Positions 44,829 to 54,440 of a stretch of 64,000 nt of DNA are shown here, piece by piece (within the stretch, counting starts at the first letter, position 1; each line of letters opens with the position of its first letter). Both the position numbers and the translations under genes were made by a program. This stretch comes from an uncultured Candidatus Melainabacteria bacterium (GTDB lineage Bacteria; Cyanobacteriota; Vampirovibrionia; Gastranaerophilales; Gastranaerophilaceae): assembly GCA_934692485.1 (NCBI GenBank), contig CAKUTX010000004.1, forward strand, positions 1 to 64,000. The letters are read 5' to 3'. The notes below the pieces were generated by a model. It saw only the letters and a list, made by a program, of their open reading frames with translations, was not told where the DNA came from and ran no database searches.

Positions 44829-46103
44829 CTAAGATTTGCTTGTTTTTGACAAAACTATTGCATTTGATAACGGAATTCCTCCTTTTTGTTGAGGCTGATT
44901 TACAACCGTTCCATTTACATACATAACTGTAGAGCCACCACCATCTAGGTTTATCGCGCCGACACAACCGATTGATTGCATAAAATGAGCCAGTTCGTTT
45001 AAGGTCATTCCGATAGAACTGCCTTCTCTGCCGTCTACCGCAACTAAAATCAAGTTATCATCTGCAGTATAACCTATTGCTGTTCTTGGATTTCTTCCAC
45101 CGATAGCACCTAATTTCTGAGCTGTCATATCTACGTACACTTCTCCGTTACGAACCAAATAAGGGCCACCGCTAACTATATGTTTTACACCGTTCCATTC
45201 TGGAGAAGTATTCACAATCAAATTAGCTTCCTTTTTGTCTAAAAGAGGATACAACAAACTTTTTGGGCCAGATACTACATAACCATTTTGTGGTATTTCT
45301 ATTGGATTTGCCGAAGTTTTTAAAATCTTTCCGTCGACAACTTGCAATCCTGTGCCATATTTAGGAGCTTGCGGAGAATATTTCCCCCATTCAGGAGTAT
45401 AAACCAACACATATGTCGATAACATTCTTGGTTGATTAATATTATCAACTTTTATAGTTTTGCCACTTCCTTGTATTTCAGAATTAAGCTGAACTCTTGC
45501 AATATCAAATCTTTGAGGAGCTTTTTTATCAAAAATCCCCAAAGCGACTCTATCGTAAATCGGTCCTGTATACATTTTACCGTTTATCATTAAAGTACCA
45601 AGCGGAACACCTGTTTGAGGTTTAAAATACGTCCCGTTAATTGCCACAACAGCATTATTATTCTTTGCAATTGTTGTTATTGTCCTTCTACTTTTTAGTG
45701 TCGCTCCTGAAGATAATGCCGGTGTTAATTCCAAATCTTTAGCAAGTTTCATATTTGCTTCTACAACATTTATCCTAACCGGTTTACCATTATAATATTT
45801 TGTTAATTTTATATGCTTAACTCCACTTGATACATCATAAACAACTGCTTTTGGATATTTATTTTTAATCATTGTATCAAAATTCTTTTGACGAATTTCT
45901 GGAGAAATTTCATTAAGAATTTTCATTTTCAACTGACCTGTATCAAAGTCAGGAGCTGTTACTTGTGCGACCTTAGTACCTCCGGCATGAATTGGTAAAA
46001 GCCCCTGACACAAAACTAAAACCCCAATTATAGAAAGATTGATTAAAATATTTAAAATCTTTCTTAGCTCGTAATTTTCAGCATTCAAAATCAACGTATC
46101 CAT
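44829..46103 (-). CDS. Exported phosphodiester glycosidase (NAGPA domain)
   Basis: A 424-residue protein with an N-terminal membrane or signal segment (about 18-38). The C-terminal NAGPA domain (about 215-420) has GGRNPRTAIGYT, LVAVDGREGSSIGMTLNELA and GAINLDGGGSTVMYVNG, the core motifs of family PF09992 (phosphodiester glycosidase; related to exopolysaccharide proteins). It probably acts in the periplasm on polysaccharide or sugar phosphodiesters. I choose the ATG at 46103, preceded by GAGGTG, rather than the one four codons upstream. The substrate is unknown. Confidence 0.8.
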   Translation of the reverse strand: MDTLILNAENYELRKILNILINLSIIGVLVLCQGLLPIHAGGTKVAQVTAPDFDTGQLKMKILNEISPEIRQKNFDTMIKNKYPKAVVYDVSSGVKHIKLTKYYNGKPVRINVVEANMKLAKDLELTPALSSGATLKSRRTITTIAKNNNAVVAINGTYFKPQTGVPLGTLMINGKMYTGPIYDRVALGIFDKKAPQRFDIARVQLNSEIQGSGKTIKVDNINQPRMLSTYVLVYTPEWGKYSPQAPKYGTGLQVVDGKILKTSANPIEIPQNGYVVSGPKSLLYPLLDKKEANLIVNTSPEWNGVKHIVSGGPYLVRNGEVYVDMTAQKLGAIGGRNPRTAIGYTADDNLILVAVDGREGSSIGMTLNELAHFMQSIGCVGAINLDGGGSTVMYVNGTVVNQPQQKGGIPLSNAIVLSKTSKS

Positions 46104-46288
46104 AGCGCACCTCATTGTGTTGGATACCTTTTTGATTTAAGAGTGGGGTGGGGAATAACACTCATCGGAAACCTGAAATAAAATCTATCAGGTACTTCCT
46201 ACTACTATTGTAACATATTGTAACAAGTTTTTCAAGTGTATTTAAGCCTTATATAATCGATATTTTACAAAACTAAATAAGGTATTTT

Positions 46289-47677
46289 TTACACTATAAG
46301 CATCTTTTCTCTGATTGCTTGAGCAGATTCTTCATAGCCTGCTCTACCCATCAATGCATATGTATAATTTTTTGCTTGTTCTACCCCAGGCTGATTAAAA
46401 GTATTGATATTATAAAGCTCTCCAGCAATTGCTGTTTGCACCTCTAGCATATAAAGCAATTGGGCAACATTATATCCATCAACTTTGTCAAGAGTAATAG
46501 TTACATTAGGTCTGTTATAATCAGAAAGAGCAACTCTTGTGGAATCTGCTTCTGCGTTAATCAATTGATTAATCGTTTTTCCGCCCAAATAACCAATACC
46601 TGTATATTCAAATATATTAGGAATTTCCAACGTATTATCAAACTCAGAGACTCTAATAAAATTAATAACTTTATCGTTAGGGCCTTCATTATAAAGTTGG
46701 ATTTGGGAATGTTGATCAGTTGCACCAAGAGCCTTAATAGGAGTTGGCCCAATATGAACATCATTTCCATTATTGTCTTTATTTTTTCCAAGAGATTCAG
46801 CCCACAACTGAACATACCAGTCAGAAACATATTTCAAGCGGCTGGAATAAGGCATCATGACAGACAAATTTTTACCTTTTTGCGTATCCATCAAAAAATG
46901 AATTAGGGCATTTTGAGCAGCGATATTTTCATTTATATCTGTATTTTTTAATGCTAAATCCATATCTTTGATACCATTCATGATTTCATCAATATCGACT
47001 CCAACAAGAGCTAATGGAACTAGTCCAACAGCAGAAAAAACAGAAAATCTTCCACCAACATCGTCAGGCACCACGAAGGTTTTATAACCTTCTTGTTCTG
47101 CAATTTGTCTTAAGATACCCGTTTTTTTATCAGTTGTTGCGACTATATTATATCTATAATTTGCACCGAGTTTTTGCTCTAAAATATTTTTAACAATCAT
47201 AAATTGAGACATTGTTTCTGCAGTAGAGCCAGATTTAGTTATTACATTAACTAACGTTTTTTCCAAATCTAAAGTATTAAGGAGGCCGACCATTGTATCG
47301 GGGTCAATATTATCCAAAAAGAAAATTCTTGGCAAACCATTACGTTGTTCTGGCGATAACAAGTTCCAATAAGGTTTTAAAAGAGCTTCAGAAAGCGCCA
47401 TTCCACCAAGAGCAGAGCCACCTATCCCGAGAACCAGTACATTCTCAAATCTACCTTGAACCATTGAAGCATATTCTTTAACATACCAAAGAGTTTCTTC
47501 ATTGTATCCTAAATTCATCCATTGCAACCATTGACCTGGCTTATCTTTTCTTTTGTTTAAATCTGTAATGATATTCGCAATTGCTTCTTTGTACTTTGCA
47601 AACTCATTTTTTATGTTCAAGCCATTTTCTTCGCCAATAACCATCTCATCAACGTTATGATAGTCAAATTTCAGCAT
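46289..47677 (-). CDS. pgi: Glucose-6-phosphate isomerase
   Basis: It converts glucose-6-phosphate and fructose-6-phosphate. The 462-residue protein is of the shorter bacterial type. Motifs: LGIGGSALGGMALSEAL, ITKSGSTAETM, PDDVGGRFSVFSAVGLVPLAL and the C-terminal INTFNQPGVEQAK with the catalytic lysine. The ribosome binding site is AAAGGGG. A promoter and an inverted repeat at the predicted transcription start precede it, suggesting control of glycolysis. Confidence 0.96.
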   Translation of the reverse strand: MLKFDYHNVDEMVIGEENGLNIKNEFAKYKEAIANIITDLNKRKDKPGQWLQWMNLGYNEETLWYVKEYASMVQGRFENVLVLGIGGSALGGMALSEALLKPYWNLLSPEQRNGLPRIFFLDNIDPDTMVGLLNTLDLEKTLVNVITKSGSTAETMSQFMIVKNILEQKLGANYRYNIVATTDKKTGILRQIAEQEGYKTFVVPDDVGGRFSVFSAVGLVPLALVGVDIDEIMNGIKDMDLALKNTDINENIAAQNALIHFLMDTQKGKNLSVMMPYSSRLKYVSDWYVQLWAESLGKNKDNNGNDVHIGPTPIKALGATDQHSQIQLYNEGPNDKVINFIRVSEFDNTLEIPNIFEYTGIGYLGGKTINQLINAEADSTRVALSDYNRPNVTITLDKVDGYNVAQLLYMLEVQTAIAGELYNINTFNQPGVEQAKNYTYALMGRAGYEESAQAIREKMLIV

Positions 47678-47712
47678 CTTTACCCCTTTTTTAAATATCT
47701 AATCTCTCGGTG

Positions 47713-47762
47713 AATAAGTACACTTTATACACTTATTATATCCCATAAAGATTTGAATACAA
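47713..47762 (-). promoter_or_regulatory. pgi promoter with operator-like inverted repeat
   Basis: On the minus strand: TTGTAT (47757-47762), 16 bases, TATAAT (47735-47740). AATAAGT (47713-47719) and ACTTATT (47731-47737) form an inverted repeat over the start site. A related sequence, GAATAAGTGTACTAGTGGCA, occurs at 37272. Confidence 0.5.
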
Positions 47763-47956
47763 TGGAATACGGGAGTTTTTAATAATTGTTTACCATGGAT
47801 AATCTGACTTTATTTTCCGTATTAGTATAAGTTGCATAACTAGAGGCTGTATTCCTGTCACTGTCATATTAAAACTTAGTGTCTGTAAATATTACAAAGT
47901 AAGAAATCCCATCTTTTGTAGTAAAAAATATTCTGCCAAAATCATGCGAAGAGCAA

Positions 47957-49510
47957 CTATACACCAATTTTTGGTTTAGGTTGTCTTTTTTCTTTCAATT
48001 TTTCTTCTAAACGTTTTTGGCCATAACCGTATGTTGCATAAATTATAACACCTATTAATAACCACAGTGGGAAATATAATGATGATGTTGTTAAAAACTT
48101 CATTGAAAATATCATCAATCCACCACAAGTGATTATTCCCAAAATAGGGAACACAGGCGAAAATGGGACTTTAAAAGGTCTTGGTCTGTCAGGATCTGTT
48201 TTTCTCAAAATCAAAACAGCTATACAAATTATAATAAATGATGTAAATGTTCCGAAATTACAAAGTTCTGCAGAGATATTCAAATCCATAAACAGCGCAC
48301 AGATAATTACAACAATACCAGAAATCCACGTTAGAACGTGAGGAGTCCTATATTTTTTATGGATTAATCTTAAAGACTTTGGCAAAAATCTATCTCTACT
48401 CATTGCATACAAAATTCTTGTTGTCCCCAATTGATAAATCAATAGAACAGACGTCAACGCACAAAGAGCTCCGATTGATATTAATCCTGCAAACCAATCC
48501 ATTCCAATTGCACGCATTGCATGAGCAATTGGAGCTTGTATATCAATGTGACCCAAAGGAACATTTCCAGTCAAAACAAGAGCCACACATACGTATAAAA
48601 TCGTACAAATTATAAGTGTACCCAAAATTGCAATAGGCAAATCTCTTTGAGGGTTTTCTGTTTCTTCTGCAGTCGTCGAAATAGCATCAAATCCAATATA
48701 AGCAAAAAAGATTAAAAACGCGCCCATAAATACACCCTCAAATCCGTTAGGCGCAAATGGAGCCCAGTTCTCAGGTTTTACGTAAAAAGCACCCACGACG
48801 ATAAAAGATATAATCATGAACATGTTTACACCAACCATAATACTTGCAAATCTGGTTGATTCTTTTACCCCTTTAATCAAAAGAACAGTTAATAAAAGAA
48901 CAATTACCATTGCAGGAATATTTATTGCAACAGGAATTTTGTCAAACAAATAAGGCATTTGTGTGTGCGGATCTAAGCCAAACTTATCGCAATATGAAAG
49001 CATATACCTATAATCCGTTCTTAACCATAAAGGATAATTAACAATAAAGTCAGGCAAAATATGCTTAAATCCTTTCAAAAATTGAACAAAATAACCGGTC
49101 CATGCACAAGCAACCGTAATATTTCCAATTGCATACTCAAGCATTAAAATCCAACCAACCATCCATGCCATAAATTCACCCATTGTTGCGTAAGTATATG
49201 TATAAGCACTACCAGCAACTGGAATCATGGCAGCTATTTCAGAATAACAAAGAGCCGAAAACACACACGCAACAGCCGCTAAAACCATTGAAATTACAAT
49301 AGCAGGTCCTGCTCCAACACTTTCGGGACCACCCTGAATTGCGGACCCAATAATAGTGAATATTCCTGTTCCGACAACTGCGCCAATTCCTAGAACTATA
49401 AGGTCAAAAACATTTAAAGTCTTTTTTAACTCAGATTTCTTACTGACAGCAATTAATTCGTCGGGGCTTTTTTTCTTTAAAGCATTTGTTATTATTGATT
49501 TTAATTCCAT
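47957..49510 (-). CDS. APC-family amino acid permease
   Basis: A 517-residue inner membrane transporter with about twelve to fourteen hydrophobic segments. LIVLGIGAVVGTGIFTIIG is the substrate-binding first helix; ALCYSEIAAMIPVAGSAYTYTYATMGE and IGFDAISTTAEETENPQRDLPI are typical of the cationic amino acid transporter group (CAT/YfnA). Its start overlaps the stop of the upstream paralogue by one base. The exact substrate is unknown. Confidence 0.9.
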   Translation of the reverse strand: MELKSIITNALKKKSPDELIAVSKKSELKKTLNVFDLIVLGIGAVVGTGIFTIIGSAIQGGPESVGAGPAIVISMVLAAVACVFSALCYSEIAAMIPVAGSAYTYTYATMGEFMAWMVGWILMLEYAIGNITVACAWTGYFVQFLKGFKHILPDFIVNYPLWLRTDYRYMLSYCDKFGLDPHTQMPYLFDKIPVAINIPAMVIVLLLTVLLIKGVKESTRFASIMVGVNMFMIISFIVVGAFYVKPENWAPFAPNGFEGVFMGAFLIFFAYIGFDAISTTAEETENPQRDLPIAILGTLIICTILYVCVALVLTGNVPLGHIDIQAPIAHAMRAIGMDWFAGLISIGALCALTSVLLIYQLGTTRILYAMSRDRFLPKSLRLIHKKYRTPHVLTWISGIVVIICALFMDLNISAELCNFGTFTSFIIICIAVLILRKTDPDRPRPFKVPFSPVFPILGIITCGGLMIFSMKFLTTSSLYFPLWLLIGVIIYATYGYGQKRLEEKLKEKRQPKPKIGV

Positions 49511-51102
49511 TATTTCATCATTTCTTGTTTTTTATGTTCTACTTTTTCAAGGTGAATTTTATTTTCATTAAGTCTGTTTTTTACAAAACCATACAATAAA
49601 TAAATCAATGCACCAATTCCTAGCCATACAGGGAATAATAACGCTGAGCCAGATGGTTGCATAGATTTATAAATCATCAAACCGCCGCAGCAAATAATTC
49701 CCAATGCAGGAGTAATAGGTGAAAATGGTACCTTAAACGGTCTTGGTCTGTTTGGATCAGTTTTTCGCAAAATCAAAACGGCAACACAAACGATTATGAA
49801 AGAAGTGAATGTTCCATAATTGCAAAGTTCTGCCGCAACATCCAAATTCAAAGTTAAAATTCCTAACACTGCCAACAAGCCAACTGTCCAAGTTAAAAGG
49901 GCAGGAGTGTGGAATTTATCATGCAATTTTTGAAATCTTTGAGAGATAAAATGATCTCGACTCATTGCATACAAAATTCTTGTAGCAGCCATTTCCAAAA
50001 CTAGCAATACAGATGTTAAACCGGCTAAAGAACCGATAGAAATTAAGCCAGCAGCCCAATTCATCTTTAACATTGTCATGCAATATGCCATAGGCGCTTT
50101 TAAAAATGCCATAGGGACCGCACCTGAAGTATCTTGCAAACCTGTTAAAACTAATGCTACTGCGACATAAACAATTGTAGTAATTATTAATGAACCGATT
50201 ATCCCGATAGGCAAGTCTTTTTGAGGATTTTTACATTCTTCTGCTGCTGTAGCCAAAGCATCAAAACCTATGTAAGCAAAAAATATCAAAAATGCACCTG
50301 CAAAAATTCCGGCTGCACCATTTGGAGCAAAAGGAGTCCAATTTTCAGGTCTGACAAAGAATGCCCCAGCAACAACAAACAATGCAATTACCGCAAGTTT
50401 GATAAATACCATAACACCAGCCATTTTTGTCGAATCTTTCGTTCCTCTAACCAAAATCATTGTAATCAAAAGAACTATGACTATTGCCGGAAGGTTAATA
50501 CAAATAGGAACTCCAAACAATGTCGGAATATGAACACCTGGATTGTCAGCAACAATTTTTGCAGCTGAAAAGCAGTCATTAACCAACCATACAGGAGGAT
50601 GAGCAGCCCAAGCCGGAAGAACTTTTTCAAATCCGCTTAAAAATTGAACGAAATGATTTGACCAAGCGCAAGCAACAGCAATAAATCCAATTGCATACTC
50701 AAGCATCAAAACCCAGCCAACCATCCATGCTGCAAATTCACCCAATGTTGCGAATGTATAAGTATAAGCACCACCAGCAACCGGAATCATTGTCGCAAAC
50801 TCAGAATAGCACAAAGCTGAAAATATACAGGCAAATGCCGCAACTATCATTGATATAACAAGCGCTGGGCCTGCTCCCAATGAACTTCCATCAGCACTAC
50901 CAGCTGCGGCAATCCCAACTACCGCAAATATTCCAGAACCTATTATTGCGCCAACACCAAGTATTATTAAGTCAAATACTCCAAGAGTTTTTTCCAGCCC
51001 CTCTGCTTTAGCTTCTGCTAACATTTCATCAGGGTTCTTTATTCTTGTAATCGTTTTTAAAAAATTGCGAGTAAACGTCGCACGGTGAAATTTTTCAGCC
51101 AT
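49510..51102 (-). CDS. APC-family amino acid permease (tandem paralogue)
   Basis: A 530-residue paralogue of the adjacent permease with the same motifs (ILGVGAIIGSGIFAVVGIAAAG, FATMIPVAGGAYTYTFATLGE, IGFDALATAAEECKNPQKDLPIG). The long identical stretches SFII-CVAVLILRKTDP and RPRPFKVPFSP point to a recent tandem duplication. The ribosome binding site is AAGGAAG. It is 16 bases downstream of glyQ on the same strand, so transport may be co-expressed with tRNA charging. Confidence 0.9.
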   Translation of the reverse strand: MAEKFHRATFTRNFLKTITRIKNPDEMLAEAKAEGLEKTLGVFDLIILGVGAIIGSGIFAVVGIAAAGSADGSSLGAGPALVISMIVAAFACIFSALCYSEFATMIPVAGGAYTYTFATLGEFAAWMVGWVLMLEYAIGFIAVACAWSNHFVQFLSGFEKVLPAWAAHPPVWLVNDCFSAAKIVADNPGVHIPTLFGVPICINLPAIVIVLLITMILVRGTKDSTKMAGVMVFIKLAVIALFVVAGAFFVRPENWTPFAPNGAAGIFAGAFLIFFAYIGFDALATAAEECKNPQKDLPIGIIGSLIITTIVYVAVALVLTGLQDTSGAVPMAFLKAPMAYCMTMLKMNWAAGLISIGSLAGLTSVLLVLEMAATRILYAMSRDHFISQRFQKLHDKFHTPALLTWTVGLLAVLGILTLNLDVAAELCNYGTFTSFIIVCVAVLILRKTDPNRPRPFKVPFSPITPALGIICCGGLMIYKSMQPSGSALLFPVWLGIGALIYLLYGFVKNRLNENKIHLEKVEHKKQEMMK

Positions 51103-51118
51103 TCATCTTCCTTATTTT

Positions 51119-51991
51119 CTATTTGCAAAGAGGAAATCCTAATTCTTTTCTTTGCTCTACGTATAATCTTGCAACAGCAGAAGCCATTGTTCTAACTCTA
51201 TTAATAAAGTTAATTCTTTCATCCTTACTGATTACCCCTCTTGCATCAAGCAAGTTAAATGTATGAGAACATTTCAAGACATAATCGTAAGCAGGCAAAA
51301 CAAGTTTTGCATTAATACAATTATCAACTTCTTTTTGATATAAATCAAACATTGTAAACAAAGCTTTTGAGTCACTAACTTCAAAATTATATTTAGATTG
51401 CTCTATTTCATTTTGTAAAAAGATTTCGCCATATTTTAAAGTATCATTCCACATAATATCATAAACTGATTCTTTGTTTTGAAGATACATTGCAATACGT
51501 TCCAACCCATAGGTAAGCTCTAAAGCAACAGGTTTAACCTCAACTCCACCTACTTGTTGAAAATAAGTAAATTGAGTAATTTCCATTCCATCAAGCCAAA
51601 CTTCCCAACCTACACCAGCAGCACCAAGTGTTGGAGATTCCCAGTTATCTTCTACAAATCGAACATCATGCTCTTTAAGGTCAATTCCCATTGCCTCTAA
51701 ACTTTTAAGATAAAGTTCTTGAGCATTGTCAGGAGAAGGCTTCAAAATAACCTGAAACTGATAATAATGACCAAGTCTGTTAGGGTTTTCACCATATCTT
51801 GCATCAGTTGGACGTCTGCAAGGTTCAATCATTGCAGTGTGCCAAGGTTCAGGGCCTAATGAACGCAAAAAAGTTGCTGGATTCATTGTAGATGCACCCT
51901 TCTCAATATCATACGGTTGTTGAATTATACAACCATAATCAGCCCAAAACTTTTGTAAATTAAAAACTAATTGTTGAAAATTTAATGCCAT
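51119..51991 (-). CDS. glyQ: Glycine--tRNA ligase alpha subunit
   Basis: The catalytic subunit of the bacterial alpha2beta2 glycyl-tRNA synthetase. [45 protein letters not shown] and [19 protein letters not shown] are diagnostic. I choose ATG 51991 (290 residues), the family start MALNFQQL; an upstream TTG adds four residues. The beta subunit gene (glyS), often adjacent, is not in the window. Confidence 0.95.
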   Translation of the reverse strand: MALNFQQLVFNLQKFWADYGCIIQQPYDIEKGASTMNPATFLRSLGPEPWHTAMIEPCRRPTDARYGENPNRLGHYYQFQVILKPSPDNAQELYLKSLEAMGIDLKEHDVRFVEDNWESPTLGAAGVGWEVWLDGMEITQFTYFQQVGGVEVKPVALELTYGLERIAMYLQNKESVYDIMWNDTLKYGEIFLQNEIEQSKYNFEVSDSKALFTMFDLYQKEVDNCINAKLVLPAYDYVLKCSHTFNLLDARGVISKDERINFINRVRTMASAVARLYVEQRKELGFPLCK

Positions 51992-52127
51992 AACATATTC
52001 CAATATATTGTACTAATAACACTTATTTGTACGGACAAAAACGCGTACTTTACAATGCTACGACGAACATAGCATAATTGCAAATTTTATGTTAAAAATA
52101 ATTAAGGATAACTTATGGAGGAAACAT

Positions 52128-52640
52128 ATGGCAAATAAAATTATAATTTTTTCAGGAAAGCAGTACGCAGGAAAAGATACTGCTGCAAAAATAATGCTGG
52201 ATGAAATGCCCGATTATAAAAGATGCGCTATGGGAGATATTATAAAATTAACTTACGGTGCAGAAAAAGGTTTAACTTATGATGAGATAGAGCAAAACAA
52301 AGCAAAATACAGGGCTGATTTAATAATTTTAGGAAATTGGGGGCGTTCTCAACATCCTGATTATTGGCTTAAAAAGGTTATAGAGCAAGATGGAAACATA
52401 ATTGTTACAGATGTTAGAATTCCACATGAATACGATGTTTTCAAAAGAGCCGGTGCAATTGCAATAAGAATAGAGGCATCGCGTGAAGTACGAGCTCAAC
52501 GCGGACTACTTGTTGGAGAAGATGATATTACGGAAGTTGGTCTTGATAATGAAAAGAATTGGGATTACATAATTGACAATAACTCCAGCTATGAAGCATT
52601 AAAATCGCAAGTTGAAAAAATTATACAAGAGATAAAATAG
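52128..52640 (+). CDS. P-loop kinase resembling phosphomevalonate kinase
   Basis: A 170-residue P-loop kinase. FSGKQYAGKDT (8-18) is the ATP loop in the form SGK-x-x-x-GKD seen in animal-type phosphomevalonate kinases and phage dNMP kinases. Further fits to the phosphomevalonate family are YGAEKGLTYDEI, KYRADLIILGNWGRSQHPDYW, IVTDVRIPHEYDVFKRAGAIAIRI and EVGLDNEKNWDYIIDN. No other mevalonate gene is nearby, and a nucleotide kinase role is equally possible. ATG 52128 follows GGAGG; the upstream start does not. Confidence 0.65.
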   Translation: MANKIIIFSGKQYAGKDTAAKIMLDEMPDYKRCAMGDIIKLTYGAEKGLTYDEIEQNKAKYRADLIILGNWGRSQHPDYWLKKVIEQDGNIIVTDVRIPHEYDVFKRAGAIAIRIEASREVRAQRGLLVGEDDITEVGLDNEKNWDYIIDNNSSYEALKSQVEKIIQEIK

Positions 52641-52663
52641 AAATTTTTCAATTATTAAAACTA

Positions 52664-52692
52664 TTGCCCTTACAGTGATATTGTTTTATGCT
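52664..52692 (+). promoter_or_regulatory. Promoter for a predicted leaderless recN mRNA
   Basis: TTGCCC (52664-52669), 17 bases, TATGCT (52687-52692), six bases, ATG at 52699. No LexA-like palindrome is evident. Confidence 0.55.
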
Positions 52693-52698
52693 ATAGAT

Positions 52699-54348
52699 AT
52701 GATTAAACAATTGAGATTAAAAAATTATATACTTATTGACGAATTGATTGCAAATTTTGATAAAGGCTTGAATGTTATAACTGGAGAAACTGGTTCCGGC
52801 AAAAGTATTTTAATAAATGCTATAGACATTGCTTTTGCTCAACGGGTATCAAAAGATGTTATAAAACACGATACAGATAAAGCTGTTATTGAATTGGTTC
52901 TCGAAAATAGCAAGCATGATTTATCAAAATTATTTGAAGAAAATGGGGTCGATAATATTGGAAATGAGATTGTTTTAACGAAAGAAATCACTCAAAATGG
53001 AGTTCGTTCAAGAGTTAACGGAACTCTTGTTAATCAAGAATTCATAAAGAATTTAAAAAATTATTTCTTGGACATCCATTCACAACACCAAACTTATGCG
53101 TTTATGCAACCCAAATCGCATATTACTCTTTTAGATAATTATGCAAAAGAGTCTTATGGTATAAAATTAGAGAAATATAAAGAAGAATATAAAGAATTTC
53201 AAAATATGCAAACTCAGTTAGAGGCTTTAAAAACAGCTTCTGACACAACTGAAAATCAGATAGAATTTTTAAAATTTCAGATAAACGAAATTGATTCTGC
53301 AGCAATAAAAAGTTCAACAGAAGATGATGAGCTGAATTCAGAGTTAGAAATTTTAGAGAATGCAGAGAAATTGAAAGAATTAACTGGAACTTCTTATTGG
53401 GCAATAAACGGGGATGATGGTTCTATAATGGAGGCATTAGGGAAAATTAAACAAAATATTTCCAAAGCTTCTTCCCTCGACCCCAATTTAGAAGAAACAG
53501 AAAGCAATCTTATTGATGCAATAGAACGACTTCGAGATTCCGCATCTGAATTAAGAGAATATAGTCAAAATTTGGATAACGACGAAGAAAGACTTAATGA
53601 AATACAAGAACGATTATTTGTATTGGATAAATTGAAACGTAAATATGGTGGAAGTTTAGACGCTGTTTTAGAAACTTTTGATAAATTTACGTCAGAACTT
53701 AATGCCATAGAATTTTCTACACAAAATATAGAAGAACTTGAAAATAAAATAGAAGCAACAAAGAATAATTTATTAAAACTTGCAAAAGAAATAAGTGAAG
53801 ATAGACAAAATTTTGCAAAAGTTTTATCTGTTCTTGTTCAAGAAAAATTAGAAAGATTAGAACTTCCTAAAGCAAGATTTGAAATATCTATTCAGCCTAA
53901 AGATTTGAGCGGAGATGGAATTGATAACGTTGAATTTTTAATTTCAACAAATATCTCAGAAGATTTGAAACCGCTGGCAAAAGTCGCATCAGGTGGAGAA
54001 ATTTCAAGAGTAATGCTTGCAATAAAGTCTATATTTGCAGAAAGCGATGATATTGATACTGTAATTTTTGATGAAATAGATACTGGAATTTCCGGCAAAG
54101 CATCCCAAAGTGTTGCAGATGAAATTCTTGAGCTGTCAAAATTTCATCAAATTATTTTAATCACTCACCAGGCCATAATTGCATCAAAGGCGGATAAGCA
54201 TTTTTATGTACGCAAATCTCAAAATGATGAAACAAAAGTTGAAGTATATGTTTTAACGGGAGATAATCGTGTTAAAGCATTAGCAGAACTTGCTGGTGGA
54301 GAAATTAATGAACAATCAATAGAGTTTGCAAAATCTCTTATTGGATAA
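52699..54348 (+). CDS. recN: DNA repair protein RecN
   Basis: An SMC-like ATPase that acts early in double-strand break repair. The Walker A GETGSGKS is at residues 29-36, DIHSQHQ follows at about 120, coiled coils fill about 150-390, and the C-terminal VASGGEISRVMLAIK signature and VIFDEIDTGISG Walker B close the ATPase. The length is 549. I choose ATG 52699 (MIKQLRLKNY), the normal family start; the eight codons upstream overlap the promoter. Confidence 0.95.
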   Translation: MIKQLRLKNYILIDELIANFDKGLNVITGETGSGKSILINAIDIAFAQRVSKDVIKHDTDKAVIELVLENSKHDLSKLFEENGVDNIGNEIVLTKEITQNGVRSRVNGTLVNQEFIKNLKNYFLDIHSQHQTYAFMQPKSHITLLDNYAKESYGIKLEKYKEEYKEFQNMQTQLEALKTASDTTENQIEFLKFQINEIDSAAIKSSTEDDELNSELEILENAEKLKELTGTSYWAINGDDGSIMEALGKIKQNISKASSLDPNLEETESNLIDAIERLRDSASELREYSQNLDNDEERLNEIQERLFVLDKLKRKYGGSLDAVLETFDKFTSELNAIEFSTQNIEELENKIEATKNNLLKLAKEISEDRQNFAKVLSVLVQEKLERLELPKARFEISIQPKDLSGDGIDNVEFLISTNISEDLKPLAKVASGGEISRVMLAIKSIFAESDDIDTVIFDEIDTGISGKASQSVADEILELSKFHQIILITHQAIIASKADKHFYVRKSQNDETKVEVYVLTGDNRVKALAELAGGEINEQSIEFAKSLIG

Positions 54349-54440
54349 TTTCGTTCTCAAAAACCACCATGCAAAAATCCTCAAAAAAAAATTAGTCAAA
54401 CTTTCGGATAAATATAAAACGATTTATCATAAAACAGATA

